A stretch of DNA of 64,000 bases from JBBSOK01 sp965219125 (GCA_965219125.1 CBDCMO010000002.1:1-64000); one strand, 5' to 3'. Shown: positions 16,621 to 26,007, counted from the first letter of the stretch. Notes: generated by a model not told the origin, from the sequence alone. Made by a program: numbers and translations.

Positions 16621-17430
16621 ATGCCAAAAACAGTTTTAATTACAGGAGGTTCTTCAGGAATTGGGAAGGCTATTGGCGAGTTTTTGCTACAAAAAGGCTT
16701 TAGCGTTTATGGAACAAGCCGCACACCTTTAACGTATTCTGAAATGTCAAAATTTCCACTTTTGACAATGGAGGTTACCGACGTAAATTCAATTGAAAGA
16801 GCGGTTGCTGAAATCATTTCAAAAGAGCAAAAAATAGATATTCTCATAAATAATGCAGGCGTTGGTATTGCGGGACCAATGGAAGAAACTCCTATTGAAG
16901 AAATGCGAAATGCTTTTGAAACTAACTTTTTTGGACCGATTAATCTGATAAATACAGTGCTGCCAAATATGAGAAAACATAAAAGCGGATTAATAATAAA
17001 CATTACATCAATCGCTGGATATATGGGTTTGCCGTATCGCGGCATTTATTCAGCCACAAAAGGAGCTTTAGAAATTACTACCGAAACCTATAACATGGAA
17101 ATTAAGCAGTTTGGGATAAATATGGTAAATGTAGCGCCGGGCGAATTTGCCACCAATATTGCTGCGGGTAGATTTCACGCACCCGTTTTGGAAAATTCGC
17201 CTTACAAAAAAGATTATTCGGGAAATTTGAATAAAATGAACGAACACGTTGATGGTGGCGATAATCCAATAAAAATGGCCAAAGCTATTTATAAGATTAT
17301 TGAAAGTAAAAATCCAAGAATCCATTATAAAATTGGAGCGCCACTTCAAAAGTTTTCAATTGTTTTAAAGCGAATTTTACCGGATAGGGTTTATGAGAAG
17401 ATGCTTTTGAAACATTATGGTTTGAAATAG
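16621..17430 (+). CDS. Short-chain dehydrogenase/reductase (SDR)
   Basis: This 269-aa Rossmann oxidoreductase has the cofactor motif TGGSSGIG right at the start, NNAGVG, and the catalytic YSATK (Y143, K147) preceded by a Ser in NITSIAGYMG. The ATG at 16621 is taken rather than an upstream TTG because the TTG lies inside the -7 box. Substrate unknown; the C-terminal basic region resembles membrane-associated SDRs. It is flanked by the SRP RNA gene and the aldolase gene. Confidence 0.92.
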   Translation: MPKTVLITGGSSGIGKAIGEFLLQKGFSVYGTSRTPLTYSEMSKFPLLTMEVTDVNSIERAVAEIISKEQKIDILINNAGVGIAGPMEETPIEEMRNAFETNFFGPINLINTVLPNMRKHKSGLIINITSIAGYMGLPYRGIYSATKGALEITTETYNMEIKQFGINMVNVAPGEFATNIAAGRFHAPVLENSPYKKDYSGNLNKMNEHVDGGDNPIKMAKAIYKIIESKNPRIHYKIGAPLQKFSIVLKRILPDRVYEKMLLKHYGLK

Positions 17431-17431
17431 C

Positions 17432-17449
17432 AATTCAGAATTCTGAATT
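17432..17449. repeat. Perfect 18-bp palindrome
   Basis: AATTCAGAATTCTGAATT is its own reverse complement, just after the SDR stop and followed by an A-run. It could be a weak terminator stem or a short repeat. Confidence 0.6.
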
Positions 17450-17509
17450 AAAAAAAAACCAACTTATCAAACTTTTTCAACAACACGATTTAAAAAATAT
17501 TTTCTATTC

Positions 17510-17517
17510 TATTTTTG
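17510..17517 (+). promoter_or_regulatory. -7 box (TATTTTTG) upstream of the aldolase gene
   Basis: Matches TAnnTTTG 26 nt before the ATG at 17544. No -33 element was identified. Confidence 0.45.
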
Positions 17518-17543
17518 AATAAAATTAATTTGAAATTTTTATT

Positions 17544-18200
17544 ATGAAATTCTTTATCGATACAGCAAATCTTGACCAAATTCGTGAAGCCCAAGATTTG
17601 GGCGTGCTTGATGGCGTTACCACAAATCCGTCACTTATGGCGAAAGAAGGTATTACGGGTCGTAACAATATTTTAAAGCATTATGTTGACATCTGCAAAA
17701 TTGTGGATGGCGATGTATCTGCCGAAGTAATTGCAACCGATTTTAAAGGTATGGTAAAAGAAGGAGAGGAGTTGGCAGAATTGCACCCACAAATAGTTGT
17801 AAAAGTGCCAATGATAAAAGAAGGCGTTAAAGCGATAAAATATTTTAGCGATAATGCAATCCGTACAAATTGTACGTTGGTTTTTTCAGCTGGACAAGCA
17901 TTATTGGCTGCAAAAGCTGGCGCAACGTATGTTTCACCATTTATTGGAAGGTTGGACGATATTTCAACAGATGGCTTAGAACTTATTGCAGATATTCGAT
18001 TAATTTATGATAATTACGGCTACGAAACCATGATTCTTGCAGCTTCAATTAGACATACAATGCATATTATTAATTGTGCAAAAATTGGTGCTGATGTTAT
18101 GACGGGACCACTTTCTTCAATTGAAGGTTTATTAAAACACCCACTTACCGACAGCGGATTAAAACAATTTTTAGAGGATTATAAAAAGGGGAATAAATAG
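17544..18200 (+). CDS. fsa: Fructose-6-phosphate aldolase / TalC-type transaldolase
   Basis: The 218-aa protein matches the short transaldolase family: MKFFIDTANL start, DGVTTNPSLMAKEG, Schiff-base Lys K87 in VVKVPM, and NCTLVFSAGQALLAAKAG, with the C-terminal TGPLSSIEGLLKHPLTD. It is the right length for FSA/TalC, which either makes fructose 6-phosphate from dihydroxyacetone and G3P or acts as a transaldolase; sequence alone does not separate these. Monocistronic. Confidence 0.92.
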   Translation: MKFFIDTANLDQIREAQDLGVLDGVTTNPSLMAKEGITGRNNILKHYVDICKIVDGDVSAEVIATDFKGMVKEGEELAELHPQIVVKVPMIKEGVKAIKYFSDNAIRTNCTLVFSAGQALLAAKAGATYVSPFIGRLDDISTDGLELIADIRLIYDNYGYETMILAASIRHTMHIINCAKIGADVMTGPLSSIEGLLKHPLTDSGLKQFLEDYKKGNK

Positions 18201-18225
18201 AATTTTGAATATTTGAAAATTTTGA

Positions 18226-19635
18226 TTATTGCGAACTCCTATTCAAAAAACCCAACAACTGCTCTTCAAAATTGCTGTTGTTCATATTTGTATTGCTGTC
18301 TAAAATTATCAAATCTTTACCAACCACAATCGCTTTGTTGGTAGAATTTAATATCAATTTTTTCTCAGCTTCTTTTGGGTTTTCAAATTCAAATTCGGTT
18401 TTAGCATCATAATTTGAATTTTTCACAATCTGTAACCAATTTTTAAAATGCGAATCTGTATTTAGCCCAATAAAGTCATACTCGGGATATTTCGATTTCA
18501 ATTCGGCAGCTTTTTTATGGATATCTTGGTAATGCTTTACCGAAACATTGGACCAGAAAAATAAAACCGTTGGTTTTTTGATAAGTTGATGTAATTGAAT
18601 TTCGGTATTTTCTGAAGTTAGCAAACTAATATCCGGGATTGTGTTTCCAGGATTAAGTTGCATTGCCATTTCGGCCAATTGTGATATTTCACTTTTATGT
18701 CGTGGATTATTGTTCAACTGCATAAAATATGAAAGAATATTTTTTTGGTCATCCGCATTTTTGGCATTCAAGAAAAACAATCTGGCTTTTGTTCTAAGTA
18801 AATCATTTCGTAAAGAATCATTTTTTATCAAACTATCTATTATAAATAATTTCTTATGATTTAATGGATATGAACAGTTGCTCACCATAGATCTGTCCGT
18901 AATATCTCTGTAGGCGAGATTATCCACATAACTTTTCATAAAACTATAATACGGATAATAAAAACGCAGCTTTTCACTATTAAAATCTAAGTTTTTGCGA
19001 TAGTCATAAAAGTCTTTCGGATATTTAAAGCTTTCATCTTGGCTAAATCTATATTTATTTACAGTTGTGTATTGTTCTTTTTTTAGATAATAATCATAAT
19101 CTATTCCTGCAACTGCTATTTTTTCGAAGTCTTCGCTTGGCTCAATATCTTTTACAAAGTCATTGTAGTTTTGCATTCTAAGCTTGTGCATGGAATCTAT
19201 CTTTTGCTCAAAGATTTCAGGCTTTAACTGATACATAGTTTGCAGCAAAGTGTTTTCTGTTTCAGATTGAAGAAATAAATCCATCAAGAAATTATTTTTT
19301 TCAGCTCCGCGACCAGTATATGCTAGTGATTCATCAAAATCCCACGTATTTACACGCAACATTAAACTATCTCCGGGCTCTAAATAAAATGCTTGATATT
19401 CTCTATTTTTAAAAGAATAAAGACCACTTACAATATCTTTTGCTTCATATAAAAATGAGTTATTGGCGTCAAGTTTTATAGTATCTAAAAGTTGGTTCCC
19501 TTTTGAAAGAATTACATAATCCATTCCCGGATTAACAATCTCGCCACCAATCCAAGTAGTTTTTTCAGCTTTTGGTTTGTTGTTACAAGAAATAAAGGAT
19601 AAGCAGGTAAATAGAAGAAGTACGGTTTTATTCAC
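18226..19635 (-). CDS. TlpA-like lipoprotein with both redox cysteines replaced by Ser
   Basis: The frame begins either at TTG 19656 or GTG 19635. A TATTTTTG box at 19658-19665 would start transcription near 19651, so the GTG start is favoured; it gives MNKTVLLLFTC with a lipobox FISC. The middle is a helical domain (DUF4369-like N-terminus, VNPGMDYVILSKGNQLLDTI). The C-terminal thioredoxin fold, aligned by its context VLFFW...VKHYQ, has SNVS at 362-365 where CxxC is expected. It is probably redox-inactive or uses another role. Convergent with the aldolase gene. Confidence 0.82.
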   Translation of the reverse strand: MNKTVLLLFTCLSFISCNNKPKAEKTTWIGGEIVNPGMDYVILSKGNQLLDTIKLDANNSFLYEAKDIVSGLYSFKNREYQAFYLEPGDSLMLRVNTWDFDESLAYTGRGAEKNNFLMDLFLQSETENTLLQTMYQLKPEIFEQKIDSMHKLRMQNYNDFVKDIEPSEDFEKIAVAGIDYDYYLKKEQYTTVNKYRFSQDESFKYPKDFYDYRKNLDFNSEKLRFYYPYYSFMKSYVDNLAYRDITDRSMVSNCSYPLNHKKLFIIDSLIKNDSLRNDLLRTKARLFFLNAKNADDQKNILSYFMQLNNNPRHKSEISQLAEMAMQLNPGNTIPDISLLTSENTEIQLHQLIKKPTVLFFWSNVSVKHYQDIHKKAAELKSKYPEYDFIGLNTDSHFKNWLQIVKNSNYDAKTEFEFENPKEAEKKLILNSTNKAIVVGKDLIILDSNTNMNNSNFEEQLLGFLNRSSQ

Positions 19636-19657
19636 GTATGTATATTTTTGTCGCAAA

Positions 19658-19665
19658 CAAAAATA
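19658..19665 (-). promoter_or_regulatory. -7 box (TATTTTTG) for the TlpA-like gene
   Basis: Minus-strand TATTTTTG, matching TAnnTTTG. It decides the start codon of the gene at 18226-19635. Confidence 0.55.
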
Positions 19666-19779
19666 GACGAGGTGTTGTGTAAACCTTGTTAATTGCTCGT
19701 TAAAAGAAATAATTAAACTTTTGGTGCATGGTTTTTACTCGTTAAATAACTATTTTTGCCGAAATTTAAAAAAATAGAA

Positions 19780-21405
19780 ATGCTTTCAGTTTCAAATCTT
19801 TCGGTACAATTTGGTAAACGTGTTTTGTTTGATGATGTAAACACTCAATTTGTAAACGGTAATATTTACGGTATAATCGGCGCGAATGGTGCCGGAAAAT
19901 CTACCTTTTTAAAAATAATTTCGGGCAAACAGGATCCAACTTCTGGTCACGTTCATTTAGAAACGGGAAAGCGTATGTCTGTTTTAGAGCAGGAGCACAA
20001 TGCGTATGATGAATTTTCAGTTCTTGAAACGGTTGTAAAAGGAAATACGGAACTCTTCAAAATAAAGTCTCAGATAGATAAATTATATGAAGATTACACC
20101 GATGCAAACGCTGAGAAAATTGGCGAACTTCAACTAATATTTGAAGAAATGAATGGCTGGAATGCCGATAGCGACGCAGCTGCAATGCTTTCAAATTTGG
20201 GAATTGACGAAAGTTCACATTACACCCTAATGAAGGATTTGGATGGTAAGCAAAAAGTGAGAGTACTTTTGGCACAAGCTCTTTTTGGAAATCCGGATGT
20301 ATTGATAATGGATGAGCCAACAAACGATTTGGATTATGAAACCATAACCTGGCTAGAAAACTTTTTGGCCAACTATGAAAACTGTGTAATTGTAGTATCG
20401 CACGACCGTCACTTTTTGGATAGTGTTGTAACACATATTAGTGATATTGACTTTAGCAAAATAAACCATTACAGCGGGAATTATACGTTTTGGTATGAAA
20501 GCAGCCAACTTGCTGCAAGACAAAGAGCGCAGCAAAATAAGAAGGCTGAAGAAAAGAAAAAAGAATTACAGGAATTTATTATGCGTTTTAGCGCCAATGT
20601 TGCAAAAAGTAAACAGGCAACTTCGCGAAAAAAAATGATTGAAAAGTTGAATATAGACGAGATTAAACCATCAAGCCGTAGATATCCAGCTATTATTTTT
20701 GAACGTGAACGTGAAGCCGGAGATCAAATTTTAAATGTTGAAAATCTCACTTCAACATTGGACAGCGACGTACTTTTTGATAATGTGAATATAAATCTTG
20801 CAAAAGGCGATAAAGTTGTAGTGTATTCAAGAGATTCTCGAGCGACAACAGCTTTTTATGAGATTTTGAATAAAAATTTGAAGGCCGATAGCGGTTCATT
20901 TGATTGGGGCATTACCACATTGCAAAGTTATTTGCCATTGGACAATCAATCCTTTTTTGAAAGCGATTTATCGTTGGTAGATTGGTTGCGTCAATATGCA
21001 AAAACGGAAGAAGAAAGAGAAGAAGTTTACATTCGCGGATTTTTAGGAAAAATGCTCTTTAGTGGCGAAGAAGCATTAAAAAAATGTCGCGTACTTTCGG
21101 GTGGAGAAAAAGTGAGATGTATGTTAAGCCGAATGATGATGATGCGTGCCAACGTTTTAATGTTGGACGAACCTACAAATCACCTAGATTTGGAATCTAT
21201 AACTGCTTTCAACAATTCACTTAAGAACTTTAAGGGAACAATGCTGTTTACAACGCACGATCATGAATTTGCGCAAACCGTTGGTAATCGCGTTTTTGAA
21301 CTTACACCAAAGGGAATGATAGATAGATATATGACTTTTGATGAATATATGAACGATCCAAAAATAAAGGAGCTACGTGATAAAATGTATGGTGTTACGG
21401 TATAA
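19780..21405 (+). CDS. ABC-F family ATPase (YbiT-like) with a degenerate second nucleotide site
   Basis: The 541-aa soluble protein has two fused ATPase domains and the linker of ABC-F factors, which act on ribosomes. NBD1 has a normal Walker A (GANGAGKST) and Walker B MDEPTNDLD but a weak signature (LDGKQKVRV). NBD2 has a good signature LSGGEK and Walker B LDEPTNHLD, but its Walker A position reads SRDSRATTAF instead of GxNGxGKT. Thus only one composite site looks competent. The order and length resemble E. coli YbiT. A TATTTTTG box at 19751-19758 supports the ATG at 19780. It is not a canonical antibiotic-resistance ABC-F. Confidence 0.88.
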   Translation: MLSVSNLSVQFGKRVLFDDVNTQFVNGNIYGIIGANGAGKSTFLKIISGKQDPTSGHVHLETGKRMSVLEQEHNAYDEFSVLETVVKGNTELFKIKSQIDKLYEDYTDANAEKIGELQLIFEEMNGWNADSDAAAMLSNLGIDESSHYTLMKDLDGKQKVRVLLAQALFGNPDVLIMDEPTNDLDYETITWLENFLANYENCVIVVSHDRHFLDSVVTHISDIDFSKINHYSGNYTFWYESSQLAARQRAQQNKKAEEKKKELQEFIMRFSANVAKSKQATSRKKMIEKLNIDEIKPSSRRYPAIIFEREREAGDQILNVENLTSTLDSDVLFDNVNINLAKGDKVVVYSRDSRATTAFYEILNKNLKADSGSFDWGITTLQSYLPLDNQSFFESDLSLVDWLRQYAKTEEEREEVYIRGFLGKMLFSGEEALKKCRVLSGGEKVRCMLSRMMMMRANVLMLDEPTNHLDLESITAFNNSLKNFKGTMLFTTHDHEFAQTVGNRVFELTPKGMIDRYMTFDEYMNDPKIKELRDKMYGVTV

Positions 21406-21481
21406 AAGTTTAATATTTAGATTTTTATGAGTTGAGATTTTTGTCCCAATCTGAAAATTGACTTTTTAATAATCTAAATAC

Positions 21482-21655
21482 TTATTTCACAATTTTAAAA
21501 TTGCCGAAAACTGTAGCTAAGAGTAATAATCCAATACCAATTCCCATAATAGATCCTTTTATAAAATCATTCATTTCAAAAAATTGAAATAGTACTTGAG
21601 CAATTGAAATAACCAATATTCCAGCAACTAATGTAAGCGCTTTTTTTTTCTTCAT
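21482..21655 (-). CDS. Small membrane protein, 57 aa
   Basis: A compact frame from ATG 21655 to TAA 21482 encodes 57 residues with a basic start (MKKKKAL), one hydrophobic segment (TLVAGILVISIAQVLFQF) and a second (SIMGIGIGLLLLATVF), ending FKIVK. Both segments are long enough to cross the membrane. It lies 56 nt downstream of the DUF2007 gene on the same strand, so it is likely the last gene of an operon. It is shorter than the usual 60-residue cut-off for gene calling. Function unknown. Confidence 0.6.
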   Translation of the reverse strand: MKKKKALTLVAGILVISIAQVLFQFFEMNDFIKGSIMGIGIGLLLLATVFGNFKIVK

Positions 21656-21711
21656 TTTATTTTTGTATTTAATTTATAATATCTATTTATTTTGGAGGCA
21701 CCATAAATAAT

Positions 21712-21951
21712 CTATTCAACCTCCGCAATGAAAGCATCAATAGTAGCTTTCGCTTGCGGCAGCTCATCCTTTCGTAAGAATATTCGCAATTGGTCTGCAT
21801 AATGATTTCCGGTGCCAAACATAATGGCATTTTGTTGGTCATCACGAACAATAGGTTCGAGACCAAGTTCCTGCAACCTTTCAACCAATGCTTTTACCAC
21901 TAAATCTGGACCGGTAAAAATTCGTACTGTTTCCTCATTATTATCTGACAT
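21712..21951 (-). CDS. DUF2007-like putative signal-transducing protein
   Basis: The 79-aa protein fits the DUF2007 pattern: an N-terminal RIFTGPDLVVKALVERLQELG stretch (two pieces: RIFTGPDLVV and ALVERLQELG), a middle NAIMFGTGNHYADQLRIFLR, and a short helix. These are small ferredoxin-like-fold proteins of unknown function. It lies upstream of the 57-aa membrane protein and downstream of the gene at 21996 on the same strand. Confidence 0.8.
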   Translation of the reverse strand: MSDNNEETVRIFTGPDLVVKALVERLQELGLEPIVRDDQQNAIMFGTGNHYADQLRIFLRKDELPQAKATIDAFIAEVE

Positions 21952-21995
21952 AATTTTTTATTTTTTGAATAAATTTGATTTTTGCTTACTTCTTT

Positions 21996-22712
21996 CTATG
22001 CGTTATAATATTTACTATCCCAAATTGCCGTATTAAAATTCTTTCCTTTCGCAAAACCGTAAAAAAGAACAATCCCAGCAATAGCTTTAAACATAAATAA
22101 AAATAGGAGTAAATATTCTTGGGTAGTTACGTGTTTTGTGAAAATCTCCATCGGTGTTATTGCAGTAAAAAATACGCTTGCCATTAAAATGGTTATAATT
22201 AAATTTTCAAAACTTTTATAGGGCCACATTAAAATTTTCCGCAAAGGGTGTAAATCTGTTCCCCATTTATGTATTAGATAAAAATAATCATTTCCAATTG
22301 CCGAAAATAGAAGGGGATCGTCAGCATTTTCTAATTTTAATAATTTTGAAGGTGCAATAATCTTAAAGTTGGACAAGGTAGTTTCGTGTTCGTTTTCCAA
22401 TTGTCTTATTTTACTAACGGCTTCCTCAGGAAATTTACCTTTAAAATAATGCGAATCTAGAAAACGTAATCTATAAACAACACAAAGCTTCTTTATATCA
22501 GAAATGTGAAAAATTCGTTCAGTTTCCAATAGGTCAAAATTCAAATTTGAAAGTGTTGAGGGTTTTAAAGATGAAAGGGAATCAACAATCTGTAGGCGTT
22601 CATTCTCATTTTCAGCTAAAATATTTTGTACTTCGGCTAAGATTGCGCTTTCATCAATTCTTTTAGATCTAATTTTAAAAAGTTGTTGTTCAATATCTGT
22701 TTTCTGAAGCAT
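21996..22712 (-). CDS. Hypothetical membrane protein, 238 aa
   Basis: I do not recognise the family. The ATG at 22712 is used; an in-frame GTG 60 nt upstream would add a hydrophobic leader but lacks support. The N-terminal two-thirds are soluble and helical (ILAEVQNILAENENERLQIV). Near the C-terminus are two membrane segments (LIITILMASVFFTAI and LLLFLFMFKAIAGIVLFYG). It is in the same direction as the DUF2007 gene 44 nt downstream, suggesting an operon of three genes. Confidence 0.75.
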   Translation of the reverse strand: MLQKTDIEQQLFKIRSKRIDESAILAEVQNILAENENERLQIVDSLSSLKPSTLSNLNFDLLETERIFHISDIKKLCVVYRLRFLDSHYFKGKFPEEAVSKIRQLENEHETTLSNFKIIAPSKLLKLENADDPLLFSAIGNDYFYLIHKWGTDLHPLRKILMWPYKSFENLIITILMASVFFTAITPMEIFTKHVTTQEYLLLFLFMFKAIAGIVLFYGFAKGKNFNTAIWDSKYYNA

Positions 22713-22883
22713 ATCAAAAATTATTTGATTTAAAGGTAATATGCAGATCAATATCTTACAAATATTTAACACACAAGTAAGGGCGTTTCACTATTTAGCG
22801 TGTGTCTATTTAAATTGAAGTATAATAAGAAGTATAATAATTGGTAAGGTATTTGTTATATTTGAAAAATCTAAAATATCATT

Positions 22884-23468
22884 ATGAGTTTTCTAAAATC
22901 GTCAATTACAATCATACTTCTATTTTTTTCTCTAACTATTTTTGCTCAGAAATATAAAAATTCTGGTTCTCAGCATGCTAGTGTCACTACAACTTACAAA
23001 GACAGTAAATTCGATTCGAATAAATCTCTTTTAGAAAATTTGAAAGGCGTAAATGACATTTCGATATTCACGAAAGGATTGAATGATGACGTGCTTCAAA
23101 AGCAGCTTAATTCTGAAGAAATGGTTACGGTTTTTATTTTTACCAATAGCAGTTTTAATGAACTACCTAAAAAAATAAAAGATTCATTAACCAACAATAC
23201 CGGAGCGATGCGCAATTTTTTAGAATTTTATATGGTAAACGGCAGAGTTGATGCAAATTCTTTAAAAGTTGAATCTGAAAAAAATAAAGGAAAAACTTTT
23301 CTTTCAACAATAAATGGAGAAAAACTAGGCGCAAAATTAGCTAATGGAAATATAGAATTGATTGATGAAAAAGGAAAAATTGCAACACTTGAAGGTAAAG
23401 ATTTTTACTACAAAAAAGGTCTTTTCCACATCTTGAAAGGTGTTGTGATGCCTACAATTTCTGAATAA
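22884..23468 (+). CDS. Fasciclin-domain protein, exported
   Basis: The 194-aa product has a signal peptide (ends IFAQ) and a single fasciclin domain with the family pattern: an alpha-helical start NDISIFTKGLNDDV, the VTVFIFTNSSFNELP strand, and the C-terminal YYKKGLFHILKGVVMP. Such domains mediate adhesion or surface contacts. It ends 17 nt from the convergent pheT. Confidence 0.85.
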   Translation: MSFLKSSITIILLFFSLTIFAQKYKNSGSQHASVTTTYKDSKFDSNKSLLENLKGVNDISIFTKGLNDDVLQKQLNSEEMVTVFIFTNSSFNELPKKIKDSLTNNTGAMRNFLEFYMVNGRVDANSLKVESEKNKGKTFLSTINGEKLGAKLANGNIELIDEKGKIATLEGKDFYYKKGLFHILKGVVMPTISE

Positions 23469-23484
23469 AAATTACAATTTCTGG

Positions 23485-25911
23485 CTATCTTAAACTAGCC
23501 CCAAAATCATTTTCGAAAACAGTTTGAAGATTTTTCATTATTTTATCTATCTGTTTATCTGTTAATGTTTTATCTTCGTCTAACAAAGTAAAACTTAACG
23601 CATAACTTTTCTTGCCTTCTGGTAAATTTTTACCCGTATAAACATCAAAAAGGCTTACGTTTTTAAGTAGTTTTTTTTCAGTTTTTTGGGCGGCTAATTT
23701 AAGATTTTCGTAACCAACATTTTCGTCAACCAATAAAGCGAAATCACGTTTAACAGCTGGAAATTTTGAAATTGGCTGAAACATCTGCCGCTTGCCGTCA
23801 AGGTTTTTCAATATTTCATCCCAATTAAAATCGGCGTAAATTGTTTCGGCTTCAACTTCAAAACTCTTTAAAATGTGTTTTGAAACCAATCCAAATTCAA
23901 CTAATATATTGTTGTTCTTTTTAAATGAAATTCCTTCGGAATATAAATTTGAAGTTTTAGCTTCTTCAGTATAACCCTCAATTCCCAATCTTTCAAGAAT
24001 TGAAATAATAATTCCTTTTAAATAGAAAAAATCACTTTTTGCTTGTGGCACCTTCCAATTTTGATCGGTTTTTTCGCCCGAAACTAATAAAGATAAATGT
24101 TTATTTTCAACATTTTTATCAACTTTTTTATGATAGGTTTTTCCGAATTCAAAAAACTTAATATTGTTTGTTTTTCTATTTGTGTTATAAGAAAGTGATT
24201 CCAAAGCACCAAAAAGCATAGACTGTCGCATCGCCGATAAATCTTGACTTAACGGGTTAAGCATTACAACATTTTCTTCTTCAGATAAATTATTAATTAA
24301 GGAAACATTTTTTGGAGAAGTAAGCGAATTTGCCAACATTTCATTAAAGCCCAAAGATGCCAACTGTGTGCCAATTGCATTTTGAATTTGATAATCTTCA
24401 ACAACATTTGTACTAGCGATAGAGGCGTTCAATTTTTGGCTAAATTCAATATTATTATAGCCGTAAACCCGCAGTATTTCTTCAATTACATCAACCTCTC
24501 TGGTAACATCATTTCTGTACGCAGGTATAGTCATTCCTAAACCCGTTTCAGTAACGTTGTTTATTTTTATATCAAGCGAGGTTAGAATATCTTTAATAAC
24601 TTCTTTTTTAATTTTAGCGCCGATTAAATTTTCGGCTTTTCTAAAATTCAGAAAAACTTGGTGGCCTTCATCCTTTTTAGGGTACAAATCTACAAGGTCG
24701 CTCGTTATTTGGCCATCGGCAAGCTCCATTAACAAAACAGCGGCTCGTCTTAATGCATAATCTGTAATATTTGGGTCAATTCCCCTTTCAAACCTAAAAG
24801 ATGCGTCTGTGTTTAAACCGTGACGCTTTGCCGTTTTGCGAACACTAACCGGATTAAAATAAGCGCTTTCCAAAAATATTGAAGTAGTTTCAGCCGTAAC
24901 GCCGCTACTTATTCCGCCAAAAACACCAGCGATACAAAGTGGTTTTTCGGCATCGCAAATCATTAAATCTTCGTTGGATAATTCTCTTTCAACACCGTCT
25001 AGCGTTGTAAATTTTGTGCCAGCTTTCACTGTTTTCACTTCAATTTGATTGCCAGAAATCTTACTTGCATCAAAAGCGTGCAATGGTTGGCCAAGTTCGT
25101 GAAGCACATAATTAGTAACATCTACTACATTATTTATAGGTTTTAGCCCAATTGCTTTCAATCTATTTTTTAGCCAGTTTGGAGAATCTTTTACAGACAG
25201 ATTGCTAATTGTAATACCGCAATATCGCGGTGCAAGTTCAGAATTTTCGACAGAAACGTCAATTTTTAAACTTCGGTTATCAATATGAAAATTACTTGTT
25301 GATGGTGTATTAATCTTAGTAGAAACGCCTTGTTGCAACATTCCGGCACGTAAATCTCTCGCAACGCCCCAATGGCTCATTGCATCGGCGCGGTTTGGGG
25401 TAAGTCCAATTTCAAAAACTTGATCTTCTTCAATTTCAAAAATAGTGGCAAGTGGCGTGCCTACTTGTATTGCGGCGTCTAAAACCATAATACCTTCGTG
25501 GCTTTTGCCAAGGCCGAGTTCGTCTTCGGCGCAAATCATACCTTCGCTAACTTCGCCTCTTATTTTGCCTTTGTTAATTGTCCACGGTTTTCCGTCTTCG
25601 CCGTAAAGTTCTGTACCAATAGTAGCCACCGGCACTTTTTGTCCTGCCTCTACATTTGGTGCGCCACAAACAATTTGAACGGTTTTACCGTCGCCAAGAT
25701 TTACATTGGTAAGTTTTAATCTATCAGCGTTTGGGTGTTGTATGCAAGTAATTACCTCGCCAACAATAATGCCTCTTAAACCACCTTTAACCGAATTAAA
25801 TTGGGTTATGCCTTCAATTTCAAGACCTAAGTCTGTTAATAAATTTCCAGTTTTTTCTGCCGGCCAGTCGGTTTGGATAAACTGTTTAAGCCAATTGTAG
25901 GATATTTTCAT
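23485..25911 (-). CDS. pheT: Phenylalanine-tRNA ligase beta subunit
   Basis: Full-length (808 aa) PheT, which pairs with PheS to charge tRNA-Phe. Domains in order: N-terminal tRNA-binding OB fold (about 40-150, HPNADRLKLTNVN), B3/B4 editing region (about 210-380), B5 (about 400-480), catalytic-like core, and the C-terminal FDX-ACB anticodon-binding fold (about 715-808, KFPAVKRDFALLVDE). TATCTTTG at 25935-25942 lies about 24 nt before the ATG. pheS is not in the window. Confidence 0.98.
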   Translation of the reverse strand: MKISYNWLKQFIQTDWPAEKTGNLLTDLGLEIEGITQFNSVKGGLRGIIVGEVITCIQHPNADRLKLTNVNLGDGKTVQIVCGAPNVEAGQKVPVATIGTELYGEDGKPWTINKGKIRGEVSEGMICAEDELGLGKSHEGIMVLDAAIQVGTPLATIFEIEEDQVFEIGLTPNRADAMSHWGVARDLRAGMLQQGVSTKINTPSTSNFHIDNRSLKIDVSVENSELAPRYCGITISNLSVKDSPNWLKNRLKAIGLKPINNVVDVTNYVLHELGQPLHAFDASKISGNQIEVKTVKAGTKFTTLDGVERELSNEDLMICDAEKPLCIAGVFGGISSGVTAETTSIFLESAYFNPVSVRKTAKRHGLNTDASFRFERGIDPNITDYALRRAAVLLMELADGQITSDLVDLYPKKDEGHQVFLNFRKAENLIGAKIKKEVIKDILTSLDIKINNVTETGLGMTIPAYRNDVTREVDVIEEILRVYGYNNIEFSQKLNASIASTNVVEDYQIQNAIGTQLASLGFNEMLANSLTSPKNVSLINNLSEEENVVMLNPLSQDLSAMRQSMLFGALESLSYNTNRKTNNIKFFEFGKTYHKKVDKNVENKHLSLLVSGEKTDQNWKVPQAKSDFFYLKGIIISILERLGIEGYTEEAKTSNLYSEGISFKKNNNILVEFGLVSKHILKSFEVEAETIYADFNWDEILKNLDGKRQMFQPISKFPAVKRDFALLVDENVGYENLKLAAQKTEKKLLKNVSLFDVYTGKNLPEGKKSYALSFTLLDEDKTLTDKQIDKIMKNLQTVFENDFGASLR

Positions 25912-25934
25912 AATTATTGCTTGCTCTAAAACCG

Positions 25935-25942
25935 CAAAGATA
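25935..25942 (-). promoter_or_regulatory. -7 box (TATCTTTG) for pheT
   Basis: Consensus TAnnTTTG, about 24 nt upstream of the pheT start. No -33 element was recognised. Confidence 0.6.
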
Positions 25943-26007
25943 GCATTTACCTCGTTTTTTGTAAGTAATTTTGAAACTTATAGTCTAAAGAATTTTTCTA
26001 AAAAGTT

